From Paenibacillus sp. FSL R10-2734 (GTDB lineage: Bacteria; Bacillota; Bacilli; Paenibacillales; Paenibacillaceae), in the NCBI RefSeq assembly GCF_037963865.1, contig NZ_CP150170.1:4712001-4776000 (forward strand): 64,000 nt of DNA, written 5' to 3'. Positions 52,941 through 62,360 of this stretch are shown here, piece by piece. Numbering within the stretch: position 1 is the stretch's first letter; every line of letters starts with the position of its first letter. Under the pieces are notes generated by a model, which worked only from the letters and a program-made list of their open reading frames with translations, made no database searches and was not told the DNA's origin. The position numbers were made by a program, and so were the translations under genes.

Positions 52941-54329
52941 TTATTTCAAAGCTGCTTTTGCTTTAGTAATCGCTTCGTTTGCTTTTGTTGCAAAACTATC
53001 CAAAGCTTCCTTACCAGTTGCGCCTCCAGTCAAAGCACGTTGTAATTCCGGGAACCAGAACGTACGAATATCAGCATATCCATCAGCAATCGTTGGTGCA
53101 TCTGTCGTAAATTTACGAGCATATTCAGCGTATTTGTATTCTGCATCATCGTATAAGCCAGTAATCGAATTACGAACCGAAAGGCCGCCTGTCTGAATCA
53201 AGTTTTTCTTACCCCATACTGGATCATTAGCAATGAAATCAATCAGCTTTTTGGAAGCTGCGATCTTAGCCTCGTCACCATTATTGAACACGGCCATACC
53301 ACCCAGATAAGGCTCAAGCTTTGGTTCCGAACCATCTAATGTAGGGAATGGAAGAAGTACATCTTCGAATTGAACCATTTTTTTGGATACGTTCTGAGCC
53401 TTTAGTACAGCGGAATAGTTAAGTGTAAAAGCCAACTTCCCTTGCAGGAATAAATCGTTCACATCAGCAGCCGCAAGTGAAGCCGCACCGGAAACGCTAA
53501 GCTTATCTTTCGTAGCTTGGACAATCCAATCTAGCGCTTTTGCAGCATTATCTGTATTGATAGCGACTGCGGAATTATCTTCATTTAGGAATCTAGATAC
53601 GCCTAAGTTAGCTAGATAAGCGCGAGTGCCTTGATCTCCAGCTTGGCTCTTCGCGAAGAATCCTGTTGGAATAACATCCGGAGCCTTTTCTTTCACTGCT
53701 GCTAGTGCCTTCTTATATTCTTCAAACGTCCATGTTCTATCTTCCTTATCGAGAGGAAGTAAATCTAGAGCGCCAATCTTTTCAAAAATAGACTTATTAA
53801 CAGCCATCATAAATGGTGCAGTATTGATCGGGTACATAAAAATGTTATCGCCCACACTAGATTGCTTCCAAAAAGCTTCTGAAATATCATTCTTCACTTC
53901 ATCAGTCACCATATCGTTAAGTGGTGCAAGTAAACCCTTTTTACCCCAATCGATGATCCGTCCAGGTGCATCATAGATCACATCAGGTGCGGTATTCGAA
54001 GCAATTGCGACATTCAGTTTTTCAGGGCCGCCTTCAAAGGTGATCATCTCAAGGTTGACTTTAATTTCTGGATTCTTCTCATTAAAAGCTGCAATGATTT
54101 CCTTCTCGTATTTGCCAACTTCACCATCTAAAGCTTGAAAGCTCGGAAAATTCCACCATGTAATTTCTACTGGCTTAGCAGCAGCCTCAGTTGCTGCGGG
54201 CTCTGTCTTGTCAGCGTTACTTGGTGTAACCGCTGAATTAGCTGTGTTCGTATTTCCACATGCAACTAACTGTGTACCTAAAAGTGCGACACCAACAATA
54301 CTCATTAGCCCTTTTTTCATTGCTTTCAT
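52941..54329 (-). CDS. Sialic acid-binding lipoprotein of ABC importer
   Basis: A 462-residue family 1 solute-binding protein. Lipobox LVAC with Cys24 as anchor, a Thr/Ala linker, then the binding domain (ITWWNFPSFQALDGEVGKYE, later LQRALTGGATGKEALDSF). It is the first gene of the nan operon and divergent from the two-component genes. GGGGG precedes the ATG by six bases. The ligand is inferred from the enzymes encoded downstream. Confidence 0.87.
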   Translation of the reverse strand: MKAMKKGLMSIVGVALLGTQLVACGNTNTANSAVTPSNADKTEPAATEAAAKPVEITWWNFPSFQALDGEVGKYEKEIIAAFNEKNPEIKVNLEMITFEGGPEKLNVAIASNTAPDVIYDAPGRIIDWGKKGLLAPLNDMVTDEVKNDISEAFWKQSSVGDNIFMYPINTAPFMMAVNKSIFEKIGALDLLPLDKEDRTWTFEEYKKALAAVKEKAPDVIPTGFFAKSQAGDQGTRAYLANLGVSRFLNEDNSAVAINTDNAAKALDWIVQATKDKLSVSGAASLAAADVNDLFLQGKLAFTLNYSAVLKAQNVSKKMVQFEDVLLPFPTLDGSEPKLEPYLGGMAVFNNGDEAKIAASKKLIDFIANDPVWGKKNLIQTGGLSVRNSITGLYDDAEYKYAEYARKFTTDAPTIADGYADIRTFWFPELQRALTGGATGKEALDSFATKANEAITKAKAALK

Positions 54330-54623
54330 GTGCTACCCCCAATTATTTTTTGTGGAATAAAGTACTGCTCTCATTCCTTGCGCTAATCATAAATCAATTG
54401 TAAATTCAGGAGAATCCCACTCCTTTTACTTTTAGGGTTCTTTTCTGACCTATCCCTTCAATCCATACCTCTACAATGTTATAATACATTACATATTCCA
54501 CCTATTAACAATTTAATTTATAATTTTTCACTTTTCCGCCTTAATGTAACCCTTTTAATCTTACATCCAATGGTATTTTCTTACGAATGATCCACTGTAA
54601 TTCTAGTCTTCCGGAGGGATTTC
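54330..54623. other. Divergent control region between nan operon and two-component genes
   Basis: AT-rich, no gene. A TATAAT at 54480-54485 with a weak TTCAAT 17 bases before it points to the response-regulator gene. No clear operator or riboswitch is seen; the response regulator probably binds here. Confidence 0.4.
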
Positions 54624-56252
54624 ATGTACAAGCTAATGATTGTAGAGGATGAACCATTAATACGAACGGGCTTAAAGCATTACTTTGCTTGGGATGAGCT
54701 CGGGGTGCACAGCATTATTGAAGCAGAGAATGGAAAAGAAGGAATGGCCACCGCACTGCGTGAGAAGCCCGATTTGGTGATCACCGATATCCGGATGCCT
54801 GAAATGGATGGACTTCAAATGATTGAGCAGATTCGTACTCTGCTTCCTGATACAATATTTATCATTTTGACGGGATTTAACGATTTCGAATACGCTCAGA
54901 AAGCTATTAAACTGGGGAATGTGTATGCTTTTTTGCTCAAGCCTTTGGAATACGAGGAAAGCCTTCTAGTGGTACAAGAATGCATGAACAAGCTTCATCT
55001 AAAGCGGCAAGACCGATTAAAACGTTCTAATCTGGAGGGCGCTCAGCTTGTAAAGCTGTTGCTAGAGGACGAACATTCTGTAATAGATGCTTCTATGATC
55101 CATGATCTATGTAATTTCAACAGTAGCTACTATCTATATCTACCCTTTGTTTTGACCGGCATTCCAATGAGAGAAGCGCGTGCTCAATCCACCTTGTGGA
55201 TGAGAGAACATGCGAAGAAGTTCATTCATAACGCTGTGGATGAGTATCTCCATGCCTCTACACCGCACTCAGTTTTTACATATTCATCTAAAACAAAGCT
55301 CTACGGACTTATTGTATTGGGATCACCGTCATTCACTGACAACTTCCCTCTTCAAGCACAAGTGCAGTCACGAATCGACCAATATTTGAAGTCACTCACG
55401 CTAGAGCATCATCTTGGCCTCTATTTAGTTATAGGTAAAACAACAGAGAATCCTACACAAATAAATACATTGCTGCATGAGTCCGATAAAATGTTATATC
55501 AACGCTTTTACAAGAGAGATTCCAGGTTATTTTACGTGCCACAATGGATAGAAGGCTCTAATTCAATTAAAACATCCCTAATTCAACTAGATGAGAATGA
55601 TAAGAAACGCATGATCTCCTGCATCGAAAGTTCTAACGAAACAGAGACGCTCCAGCTGATGCAGCGCCTGTCTCAAAATATTTTGAGTAAAACAGATATC
55701 TCTTCTCCTGATTATTGGCTCGCATTTCTTCAAGAAATCATAAGTATCATTATCCGCTTTGCCAATAAAAACCACATCCATATCGAAGGCGTGTACAGCG
55801 AAAAGCTCTTGAACCTTACCTTTGTGGATGATTTTGATTCGCTTGAAGCGCTTTTCGACTGGCTTGGCAGATGGATGGTTCATTTGGGGATCGTTTATAC
55901 CGAAGGCCTGACGCACAACCATCAACAGGATGTGATCATATTCGAACATATAAAATCCTTCATTAAAGAAAATATTGATCAAGATGTGACTCTACAGATG
56001 GTAGCGGATCGATTCTTTTATAATCCTTCTTATTTAAGTCGTCTGTTCAAAAGAAAACTTGATAAGAACTACATGCGATTTGTAACCGAAATTCGAATGG
56101 AATATGCGCAGGAATGCTTAAAAAAACCAGAATTTCTGGTGACCGATGTCTGTACGATGTGTGGTTATAAAAGCTATAAGCATTTCGTTAAGACGTTTCG
56201 AAGCATCACGAACATGACCCCATCGGACTATAGAAAACAATCAGGCTGGTGA
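54624..56252 (+). CDS. YesN-type response regulator with AraC DNA-binding domain
   Basis: A 542-residue cytoplasmic activator. The receiver domain (residues 1-120) has the acidic pocket VEDE, phospho-acceptor D55 in LVITDIRMPEMDG and the Lys in FLLKPL. A middle region of unknown fold follows. The last 100 residues are an AraC-type double helix-turn-helix: VTLQMVADRFFYNPSYLSRL and SYKHFVKTFRSITNMTPSDY. GGAGGG precedes the ATG. It is paired with the kinase gene and divergent from the nan operon, which it probably activates in response to an outside sugar. Confidence 0.9.
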   Translation: MYKLMIVEDEPLIRTGLKHYFAWDELGVHSIIEAENGKEGMATALREKPDLVITDIRMPEMDGLQMIEQIRTLLPDTIFIILTGFNDFEYAQKAIKLGNVYAFLLKPLEYEESLLVVQECMNKLHLKRQDRLKRSNLEGAQLVKLLLEDEHSVIDASMIHDLCNFNSSYYLYLPFVLTGIPMREARAQSTLWMREHAKKFIHNAVDEYLHASTPHSVFTYSSKTKLYGLIVLGSPSFTDNFPLQAQVQSRIDQYLKSLTLEHHLGLYLVIGKTTENPTQINTLLHESDKMLYQRFYKRDSRLFYVPQWIEGSNSIKTSLIQLDENDKKRMISCIESSNETETLQLMQRLSQNILSKTDISSPDYWLAFLQEIISIIIRFANKNHIHIEGVYSEKLLNLTFVDDFDSLEALFDWLGRWMVHLGIVYTEGLTHNHQQDVIIFEHIKSFIKENIDQDVTLQMVADRFFYNPSYLSRLFKRKLDKNYMRFVTEIRMEYAQECLKKPEFLVTDVCTMCGYKSYKHFVKTFRSITNMTPSDYRKQSGW

Positions 56253-58063
56253 CCCAAATGATGCAGATAGAGCAACCAAAGAGACGCTATCGGATGCGGC
56301 ATGTCAATCGTCAGATTTTCGTGCTGATGATTTTGACCATTACCATTCCACTCCTGATCATATCGGCGATTATTTATATTTTTTCAAATCAAGCCGTCAA
56401 AAATGAATATCAGAGCAGCTCTAATCTGATTCTTAATAACCTCTCGTTCAATATTGACCAATATTTGCAAAGTATTGATAAGGGTACACTTAGTGCACAG
56501 ACAGATAGCCAGCTCCAGGCCGCCCTTGAGCATTGGACCATTCATCAAGAGGATGTTGGTAATGATCTAAATATTCAGTATGGAAACGCAATTGAACATT
56601 TCATCAGCGGGATTGAGATGACGATTAAAAATGTTGATAGTGTGCAGATTTTTACGGGATCACGTGTGTTCTACTCTGCCAATTTCAATCGTGCGGATTA
56701 TGATGTGAAGGATTATACACAAGAGGATTGGTATTTACAGACCCAGCAAAAAAAAGGCGGAGTGATCTTATTCGGAAGCCACATTCCCTTCTATCGCACC
56801 AATTCCAAACAATCCGTCATTTCTATCGCCCGAGTCATTAATAAAAAAGGAAGTAAGCAGCCCATAGGTGTTATGTTAATCGACATTCGATTGGATTCAT
56901 TACGTGAAATCTTAAAGCTCTCGGAGAATAGCAAACGTAAATTCATTATTTTAGATGATAAGGGTGGCAGCGTATATAGCTCTGACATCTTGGAGACCTC
57001 TCCTTTACAACCTATTCCCATAGAAGCTCTAGCGCTAAATACTTTCATGAACAATGACACGGGAAGCTTTTATGGTACTTTTGATGATAAGGATTCGTAC
57101 ATTAACTTTGTTACGTCTCCTTACTCCAACTGGAAGGTCATTCAGTATATTGATGAAAAAGAGATGACTAAGCAGGCTACTTTTCTCGGAAAAATTATTT
57201 TAACATTAGCGCTCTTGTCGCTTGTCACTGCGATCTTATTCATGTATATCCTATCGGAGCGTGTTACAAAGCCCATTATTCTCTTAAGCCGAAAGGTTAA
57301 GCTGGTAGGTATGGGGAATTTCGATGTGGATTTATATAGTGATCGTCAGGATGAGTTCGGTGTTCTGTATAATGGAATCCGTAAAATGGTGAAGGACCTG
57401 CAAAATTATATCGAGAGATCCTCAATGGCCAAGGCGCAACAAAAAGTAGCCCAGTACGGCGCCCTCAAAAGCCAAATCAATCCACATTTCCTTGCGAATG
57501 TCCTTGAATCTATTCAGATGAAAGCCATCATTAATGGACAGCGTGAGATTGGTGAAATGGTGGGGATTGTAGGTAGGTTGTTTCGGATTCATATCCAGAC
57601 CGGAAAGATAACCGTAACCCTGCGAGAAGAACTTGAGCACGTCCGGCTGTATGTAAAGATCCAACAATTACGCTTCGGGGACAAAATTCAATATGTTGAA
57701 CAGCTAGAACCTAATACCGAAATGGTTAAAGTCATGCACTTTTCCCTTCAACCCATCGTTGAGAATGCTATTGTCCATGGACTGGAGTGTCGAAGTGAAC
57801 CGGGTCTTCTTGAGGTCTCCTCGATGATTTCAGGGGATGATATGCTGATTATCGTGAAGGATAACGGGATTGGCATCGATGAAGAGAAACTTAAACAGCT
57901 GCGTTTTCGTCTCTCTCAACCATCAGACACCCTAGATGAAGATCATATTGGTATTAAAAATGTTCATGATCGCATTCAATTTTATTTTGGTGAACAGTAT
58001 GGGATTGAAATCACTAGTCAAGTAGGAGAAGGGACCACAGTGGTCATCCGACTCCCAGCTTAA
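56249..58063 (+). CDS. YesM-type sensor histidine kinase
   Basis: A 604-residue membrane kinase. Helices at about residues 25-45 and 310-335 enclose an extracellular Cache-like sensor; then a HAMP linker (SERVTKPIILLSRKVKLVGM), the His-containing dimerisation region with LKSQINPHFLANVLESIQMK, and the ATPase domain with QPIVENAIVHGL and DNGIGIDEE. The start GTG overlaps the TGA of the regulator gene (GTGA); an ATG three codons later is the alternative. It belongs to the family usually linked with carbohydrate ABC importers. Confidence 0.9.
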   Translation: MTQMMQIEQPKRRYRMRHVNRQIFVLMILTITIPLLIISAIIYIFSNQAVKNEYQSSSNLILNNLSFNIDQYLQSIDKGTLSAQTDSQLQAALEHWTIHQEDVGNDLNIQYGNAIEHFISGIEMTIKNVDSVQIFTGSRVFYSANFNRADYDVKDYTQEDWYLQTQQKKGGVILFGSHIPFYRTNSKQSVISIARVINKKGSKQPIGVMLIDIRLDSLREILKLSENSKRKFIILDDKGGSVYSSDILETSPLQPIPIEALALNTFMNNDTGSFYGTFDDKDSYINFVTSPYSNWKVIQYIDEKEMTKQATFLGKIILTLALLSLVTAILFMYILSERVTKPIILLSRKVKLVGMGNFDVDLYSDRQDEFGVLYNGIRKMVKDLQNYIERSSMAKAQQKVAQYGALKSQINPHFLANVLESIQMKAIINGQREIGEMVGIVGRLFRIHIQTGKITVTLREELEHVRLYVKIQQLRFGDKIQYVEQLEPNTEMVKVMHFSLQPIVENAIVHGLECRSEPGLLEVSSMISGDDMLIIVKDNGIGIDEEKLKQLRFRLSQPSDTLDEDHIGIKNVHDRIQFYFGEQYGIEITSQVGEGTTVVIRLPA

Positions 58064-58073
58064 TCCTATAATC

Positions 58074-59654
58074 CTAGACATTCTGCTCAGTGATTCCTAC
58101 TTCAGGATCAAAGGTAAGCATTTTGGTGGCTATTTTATCAATGAAGAAGCGATCATGACTAACAGTAACAACGGCTCCAGGGAAATGAATTAGTGCCTGC
58201 TCCATCACCTGAATACTCGTTAAATCCAAATGATTGGTTGGCTCATCCAAAATAATGACAGCCGCGCCAGAGAGAAGGCATTTCGCTAACGCTACTCTGG
58301 CCTGCTGTCCACCTGACAGACTGCCGATCGTTTTACTCAGATCCATTTCTGAGAATTGCAGCATGGATAGAAATTTGTTCACTTTTTTCCGTGGAGCGTC
58401 GAGTCCCAGCCCATACACATTTACGGCATGACTGACAGTATCCTTAACATCGAGTTCGTCCCACATCCGATTGAAGTACGCGTAGCTGACCCCACGCTCC
58501 CAAGTCACACCACCCGTTTCAGGCTCTTCTTGCCCAGTCAATACCTTAATGAGTGTCGACTTCCCGCTGCCGTTAGGCCCTACTATTGCTATCCGATCTT
58601 CCTTTTGAATATCGAAGCTAATGTTCTCGAATATCGTTCGCCCATCATAGCTTTGACCGATTCCTTTCACTTCACCCAGCTTGTCCGGAAAACGTAAATT
58701 GCTGTAGATATCGGTGATTAGAACGTTCACTGGATGAGGCTCCACGCGCTTTTTCATATCTGTCAGCTTACGGGATAGACGATCCTTAGAGGACTTTTTG
58801 CTCCCACGGGTTTCAATAGCCTCCGACTCCATAAGCAGAAGCTCTTCTTCCCATTCAAACTGACGGTCGAGCACCTTTTTGCGCATCTTCTTTTTACGAA
58901 CATAATCGGTGTAATTGCCTTCATATTCTTGAAAATGATAATTTTCGATTTCTATCGTCCGCGTGACCACTCTGTCAATAAATTGCCGATCATGTGAGAC
59001 CAGAATCATCGCTCCATTAAAACGGTGCAGCCACTGCTCCAGCCATACGATCCCTTCGATATCCAAAAAGTTAGTAGGCTCATCGAGCAATACGACGTCG
59101 GGCATTTCAATTAGGACTTTAGCCAGTGCTGCACGGTTCCTCCAGCCTCCAGATAACTCATCGACTGGTTGATGTCGTGATCTTTCATTGAAGCCCAGCT
59201 TGGTCAGGACTGTGTTGATTTCGACGGATACATTCCAGCCATCCAGATGCTCCATTTGTTCAAAAAGCGCCGCTTGCCGCTCTAAAAGTGTATTCATCTG
59301 ATCATCATCCGTCACTTGCCCAAGCTGTTCACCGATTTGGTTAAGCTCTTGTTCGATAAGCGCTACCTGCTCGAAGCACAGTTCTAACTCTTGCTGTACA
59401 GACAAGGACCCGGAAAGCTCCGAGAATTGCGAGAAGTAGCTAATCTTCACGTTAGGATCTAACTCTACTTTCCCTGCTGTTGGCTCCTCTTTTCCCATCA
59501 TTAGCTTAAAAACAGTAGATTTCCCCGCACCGTTTCGTCCGATTAACCCAATACGTTCGCCTTTGCTAACTCGAAAATAAATATCTCGAAAAATCAATGT
59601 ATTCTCATATTTCTTAGTTACGTTCTCCATACGGATTACGCTCAAACCTATCAC
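58074..59654 (-). CDS. ABC-F family ATPase
   Basis: A 526-residue soluble protein with two ABC domains and no membrane part: Walker A GLIGRNGAGKST and VGPNGSGKST, signatures ELSGGWRNR and SLSGGQQARVALAK, Walker B VVLLDEPTNFLD and VIILDEPTNHLD. Between them lies the helical linker typical of ABC-F proteins, which enter the ribosomal E site. Whether it protects from antibiotics or has a housekeeping role cannot be told. The frame opens with a GTG at 59654; a TTG at 59645 is better spaced from AGGGGTG. Confidence 0.9.
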   Translation of the reverse strand: MIGLSVIRMENVTKKYENTLIFRDIYFRVSKGERIGLIGRNGAGKSTVFKLMMGKEEPTAGKVELDPNVKISYFSQFSELSGSLSVQQELELCFEQVALIEQELNQIGEQLGQVTDDDQMNTLLERQAALFEQMEHLDGWNVSVEINTVLTKLGFNERSRHQPVDELSGGWRNRAALAKVLIEMPDVVLLDEPTNFLDIEGIVWLEQWLHRFNGAMILVSHDRQFIDRVVTRTIEIENYHFQEYEGNYTDYVRKKKMRKKVLDRQFEWEEELLLMESEAIETRGSKKSSKDRLSRKLTDMKKRVEPHPVNVLITDIYSNLRFPDKLGEVKGIGQSYDGRTIFENISFDIQKEDRIAIVGPNGSGKSTLIKVLTGQEEPETGGVTWERGVSYAYFNRMWDELDVKDTVSHAVNVYGLGLDAPRKKVNKFLSMLQFSEMDLSKTIGSLSGGQQARVALAKCLLSGAAVIILDEPTNHLDLTSIQVMEQALIHFPGAVVTVSHDRFFIDKIATKMLTFDPEVGITEQNV

Positions 59655-59714
59655 CCCTAGTTCATATAGATCAGAACACAGCTCAGAACACTCAAAGAGT
59701 TATTATAGCACTAT

Positions 59715-59930
59715 TTATCCGATTCCGATGGTTCGGACTCAGATGCCCTTATTTCGAATATTCTCGGCATTTCGTAGTGCTATCGGACTCAGCTGCAGCT
59801 ATTCATCCAAAAACGCTCCAATTTAGTGTGAAAACTAACTAATAGGAGCTATACAGTCCGATAGATCAGCAAAATGGTCTAAAAAAAGCAAATAGCTGCA
59901 ATACGGTCCGAAAGGTCCGTAAGGTTTAGT
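59715..59930. repeat. Degenerate inverted repeat cluster (AGCTGCnnTACGGTCCGA type)
   Basis: Two units on one strand (TTCGGACTCAGATGCCC, then ATCGGACTCAGCTGCAGCTATT) are followed by two on the other (ATAGGAGCTATACAGTCCGATAG, shortened here, and AATAGCTGCAATACGGTCCG). The cluster could fold into a large hairpin. It fills most of the gap before the terminator at 59974-59998. Confidence 0.6.
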
Positions 59931-59973
59931 GTTTCAGTCATTATCATAAATTGCATACTGTTTCAAAATACAT

Positions 59974-59998
59974 AAAAGGCCGCAGTTAGCGGCCTTTT
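59974..59998. terminator. Strong terminator of the sigma/anti-sigma operon
   Basis: AAAAGGCCGC pairs with GCGGCCTTTT around AGTTA; symmetric, so active in both directions. Confidence 0.85.
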
Positions 59999-60057
59999 AA
60001 TCTGTATTCCGATTTCCAAAGCATGTTTTTGCACATTCAACTCGTATCTCTCACTGC

Positions 60058-61158
60058 TCATTTTTTTAGGATATCAATATACTCTTCTTTCTCTCGATCT
60101 GTCCCCACATTAAGCTTCAAACGCATGGATTTCGGGTGATCCAAGACGTTGCTGCTGAAGTAACTTATAAATCCATCATCGGCTCCACTACCAGAATTTG
60201 GATTTACTTTAATTTCGTGCTTTCCAACCTGCGTTGTCAATTCATAGGGGAGCTTTTGAAATATTTCATTTCGGACTATCCAATCAGATTGTAATTCCTC
60301 ACTTATCGTATATTTGAGCGCTATACTTAACGGAGACAGCTCCACTTCTGCAAGCTTTACTTCCTGTCCATCAATCACGAATGGTTGGTCTACAACTAAT
60401 GTCTCTGTCTTCTGCTCCCAAAATTTTGGATCCATAGAGAAGTTCACCTTTAAACGTTCGGAATAACGCATATCATTTAAATCAGTTCCCGTTTTTGGTT
60501 TACTCAGCATTCCCGGGTCTACAGAAGCAATCTGAAAATCCGCCACTACCTCTGTCGGAGCCGGTTTATTTCGGTCCAGTGAAAATATAGTTTTACCCAG
60601 CCAAGTATATATGGTTCCCTCTGCATGTGCTCCCATTCCGCCTCTATTCCCATTCTCCTCCATTACATCTCGTCCAGTTGCAGCATCTGTCAGCTTCACA
60701 CTATTTACACTATAGACTTCCTGACCATCGCTTGTTGTTCCCGTATACAGGAGCATGATTTTGTTTTCATCAGCCAGCACAGCATTCAGGGTGATTTTAT
60801 ATCCATTTGATTCAGCACTCTTATTAACGATCTGCACATAATCATTCCGAATTGCGGACTCTAAAGTAAGAGCATCAATATCAGCCGCTGCCAATTTTTT
60901 AAAAGGTTCCAATACGCCCCAATCACTTGATTCAATAATTGAAGAACCTTGCTGTGGTATCAGCTGGGCTGGATTGAAGAATAGTATTCCAGCGACCATA
61001 ACTGCAGCAGTCAATACAGCCATCGCGCTTTTTGCGAATATTAGCTTTTTGCCACGTTTCTTACCTAGTTCGAGTCCTGCTTGTATGGCATATATTTGTG
61101 CGGCTGCACTCTCCATTTTTTGCTCCTGCGGGATCCGTTCAGCATCGATTAACATGGC
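60058..61158 (-). CDS. Anti-sigma factor-like membrane protein (DUF4179 type)
   Basis: About 366 residues. A cytoplasmic N-terminus of some 40 residues is followed by one helix (LIFAKSAMAVLTAAVMVAGI) and a large extracellular domain that resembles DUF4179 proteins found next to ECF sigma genes. It probably holds its sigma factor at the membrane. I start at the ATG at 61158, with GGAGGAG six bases upstream; a GTG at 61191 overlapping the sigma gene is possible. Confidence 0.78.
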   Translation of the reverse strand, partial: AMLIDAERIPQEQKMESAAAQIYAIQAGLELGKKRGKKLIFAKSAMAVLTAAVMVAGILFFNPAQLIPQQGSSIIESSDWGVLEPFKKLAAADIDALTLESAIRNDYVQIVNKSAESNGYKITLNAVLADENKIMLLYTGTTSDGQEVYSVNSVKLTDAATGRDVMEENGNRGGMGAHAEGTIYTWLGKTIFSLDRNKPAPTEVVADFQIASVDPGMLSKPKTGTDLNDMRYSERLKVNFSMDPKFWEQKTETLVVDQPFVIDGQEVKLAEVELSPLSIALKYTISEELQSDWIVRNEIFQKLPYELTTQVGKHEIKVNPNSGSGADDGFISYFSSNVLDHPKSMRLKLNVGTDREKEEYIDILKK

Positions 61159-61171
61159 AAGCTCCTCCTGA

Positions 61172-61702
61172 CTACTCATGGTACCAATCACCCCGATTCT
61201 TTATGATCGTTCTTAATTGCTTGAGGCCTTTATGCTGCCATGTCTTGACTGTTCCCTCTGGTTTATCCAGAATATTAGCAATCTCTATCAAGGTCATATC
61301 GTTGTAGTATTTAAGCAGCAGCACATGTCGATACTTAGGCTTAACCTGTTCAAGTGCCCACAGCATTTCCATTCTATGATGGCCGATGTGTGTAATCCGC
61401 TCTCCTATTCTCTCGTCTACCAGCGGCATAGAACGTTTTCTGCGTCTTTGTTCATCTATACAGACATAAATCAGGATCCGAATGATCCATGATTTAAACG
61501 CTTTAGGTTCCTTTAACGTTTTTCTTTTAATCCAGGCCCGGCAGGTCATTTCCTGCATCGCTTCAAGTGCATCATTCCGGTTACGCAAGTAGCTATAGGC
61601 TATACTGTATAGTTGTTCTCTATGTACCAATATGGAATCGTAAAAATCCGTCTCGCTCCGAGAATCGAGCATCGTAACTTTCTTCATTTCTGCATTAGTC
61701 AT
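61172..61702 (-). CDS. ECF-type RNA polymerase sigma factor
   Basis: About 176 residues with region 2 (REQLYSIAYSYLRNRNDALE, then RAWIKRKTLKEPKAFKSWII) and region 4 (LLLKYYNDMTLIEIANILDK, PEGTVKTWQHKGLKQLR). AGGAAGG fits the ATG at 61702 best. A promoter of ECF type lies about 45 bases upstream, so autoregulation is likely. The anti-sigma gene follows directly. The inducing signal is unknown. Confidence 0.88.
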   Translation of the reverse strand: MTNAEMKKVTMLDSRSETDFYDSILVHREQLYSIAYSYLRNRNDALEAMQEMTCRAWIKRKTLKEPKAFKSWIIRILIYVCIDEQRRRKRSMPLVDERIGERITHIGHHRMEMLWALEQVKPKYRHVLLLKYYNDMTLIEIANILDKPEGTVKTWQHKGLKQLRTIIKNRGDWYHE

Positions 61703-61749
61703 CGTCATATCCTTCCTTAGCCCCCTCTCCTCAACCTTTCATAGATTAA

Positions 61750-61775
61750 GACGGGGAGCTTATAGAAACGGTTTT
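61750..61775 (-). promoter_or_regulatory. ECF-type autoregulatory promoter
   Basis: On the minus strand AAAACC (61770-61775) and CGTC (61750-61753) with exactly 16 bases between them, the geometry of sigma-W-like promoters (AAC-N16-CGT). Confidence 0.6.
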
Positions 61776-61882
61776 TATTTGCATTAACTTTTTTGGGGCT
61801 GAGCACTTTAAGATTATAGCATTCTATAAAAAATGAACGATAAATGTTATGATAGGTAAAATTGGACATAATCAATAGTACG

Positions 61883-61915
61883 CACTTAAAAGTACCATAG
61901 GCACTAAAAAGTACC
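61883..61915 (+). promoter_or_regulatory. Direct repeats before the HxlR-type gene
   Basis: CACTTAAAAGTACC (61883-61896) and CACTAAAAAGTACC (61902-61915) are 19 bases apart and end just before the ribosome-binding site. They are the likely autoregulatory sites. Confidence 0.5.
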
Positions 61916-61933
61916 TATAAAATGGAGGCTATC

Positions 61934-62305
61934 ATGACAACAACCATCAAGAAAAAATACAATATTTCCGTGGAGGCCACACTAGAAGTCATTGGAGGGA
62001 AATGGAAATGTGTAATTCTCTGTCATCTAACTCATGGCAAAAAACGCACATCTGAGTTAAAGCAGTTAATGCCCGGGATTACTCAAAAAATGTTAACACA
62101 GCAGCTTCGAGAGTTAGAGGCCGATGGAATTATCAATCGAATTGTATACAATCAGGTTCCACCAAAAGTGGAATATGAGCTTAGTGAATATGGCGATAGT
62201 TTAAGCGACATTTTGACTTCTCTATGTAATTGGGGAGAACAACATATCATTAAGCAGTACGGCGATAAATATGCTGTGTTAGAGGACAACATTTTAAATA
62301 AATAA
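61934..62305 (+). CDS. HxlR-family transcriptional regulator
   Basis: A 123-residue winged-helix regulator: VEATLEVIGGKWKCVILCHL is the family signature, then ITQKMLTQQLRELEADGII as recognition part. The Cys in WKCVILC could be a redox sensor as in YodB and HypR of B. subtilis, but this is inference. GGAGG is six bases before the ATG at 61934. No target gene lies next to it in the same direction. Confidence 0.9.
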   Translation: MTTTIKKKYNISVEATLEVIGGKWKCVILCHLTHGKKRTSELKQLMPGITQKMLTQQLRELEADGIINRIVYNQVPPKVEYELSEYGDSLSDILTSLCNWGEQHIIKQYGDKYAVLEDNILNK

Positions 62306-62323
62306 ATTATACCCCATGAAAAA

Positions 62324-62354
62324 GGACAGTTAAATCAGATCGATTCAACTGTCC
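62324..62354 (-). terminator. Terminator of the 62361-62786 gene
   Basis: GGACAGTT (62324-62331) pairs with AACTGTCC (62347-62354); on the minus strand TTTTTC follows. Confidence 0.7.
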
Positions 62355-62360
62355 CATAAC

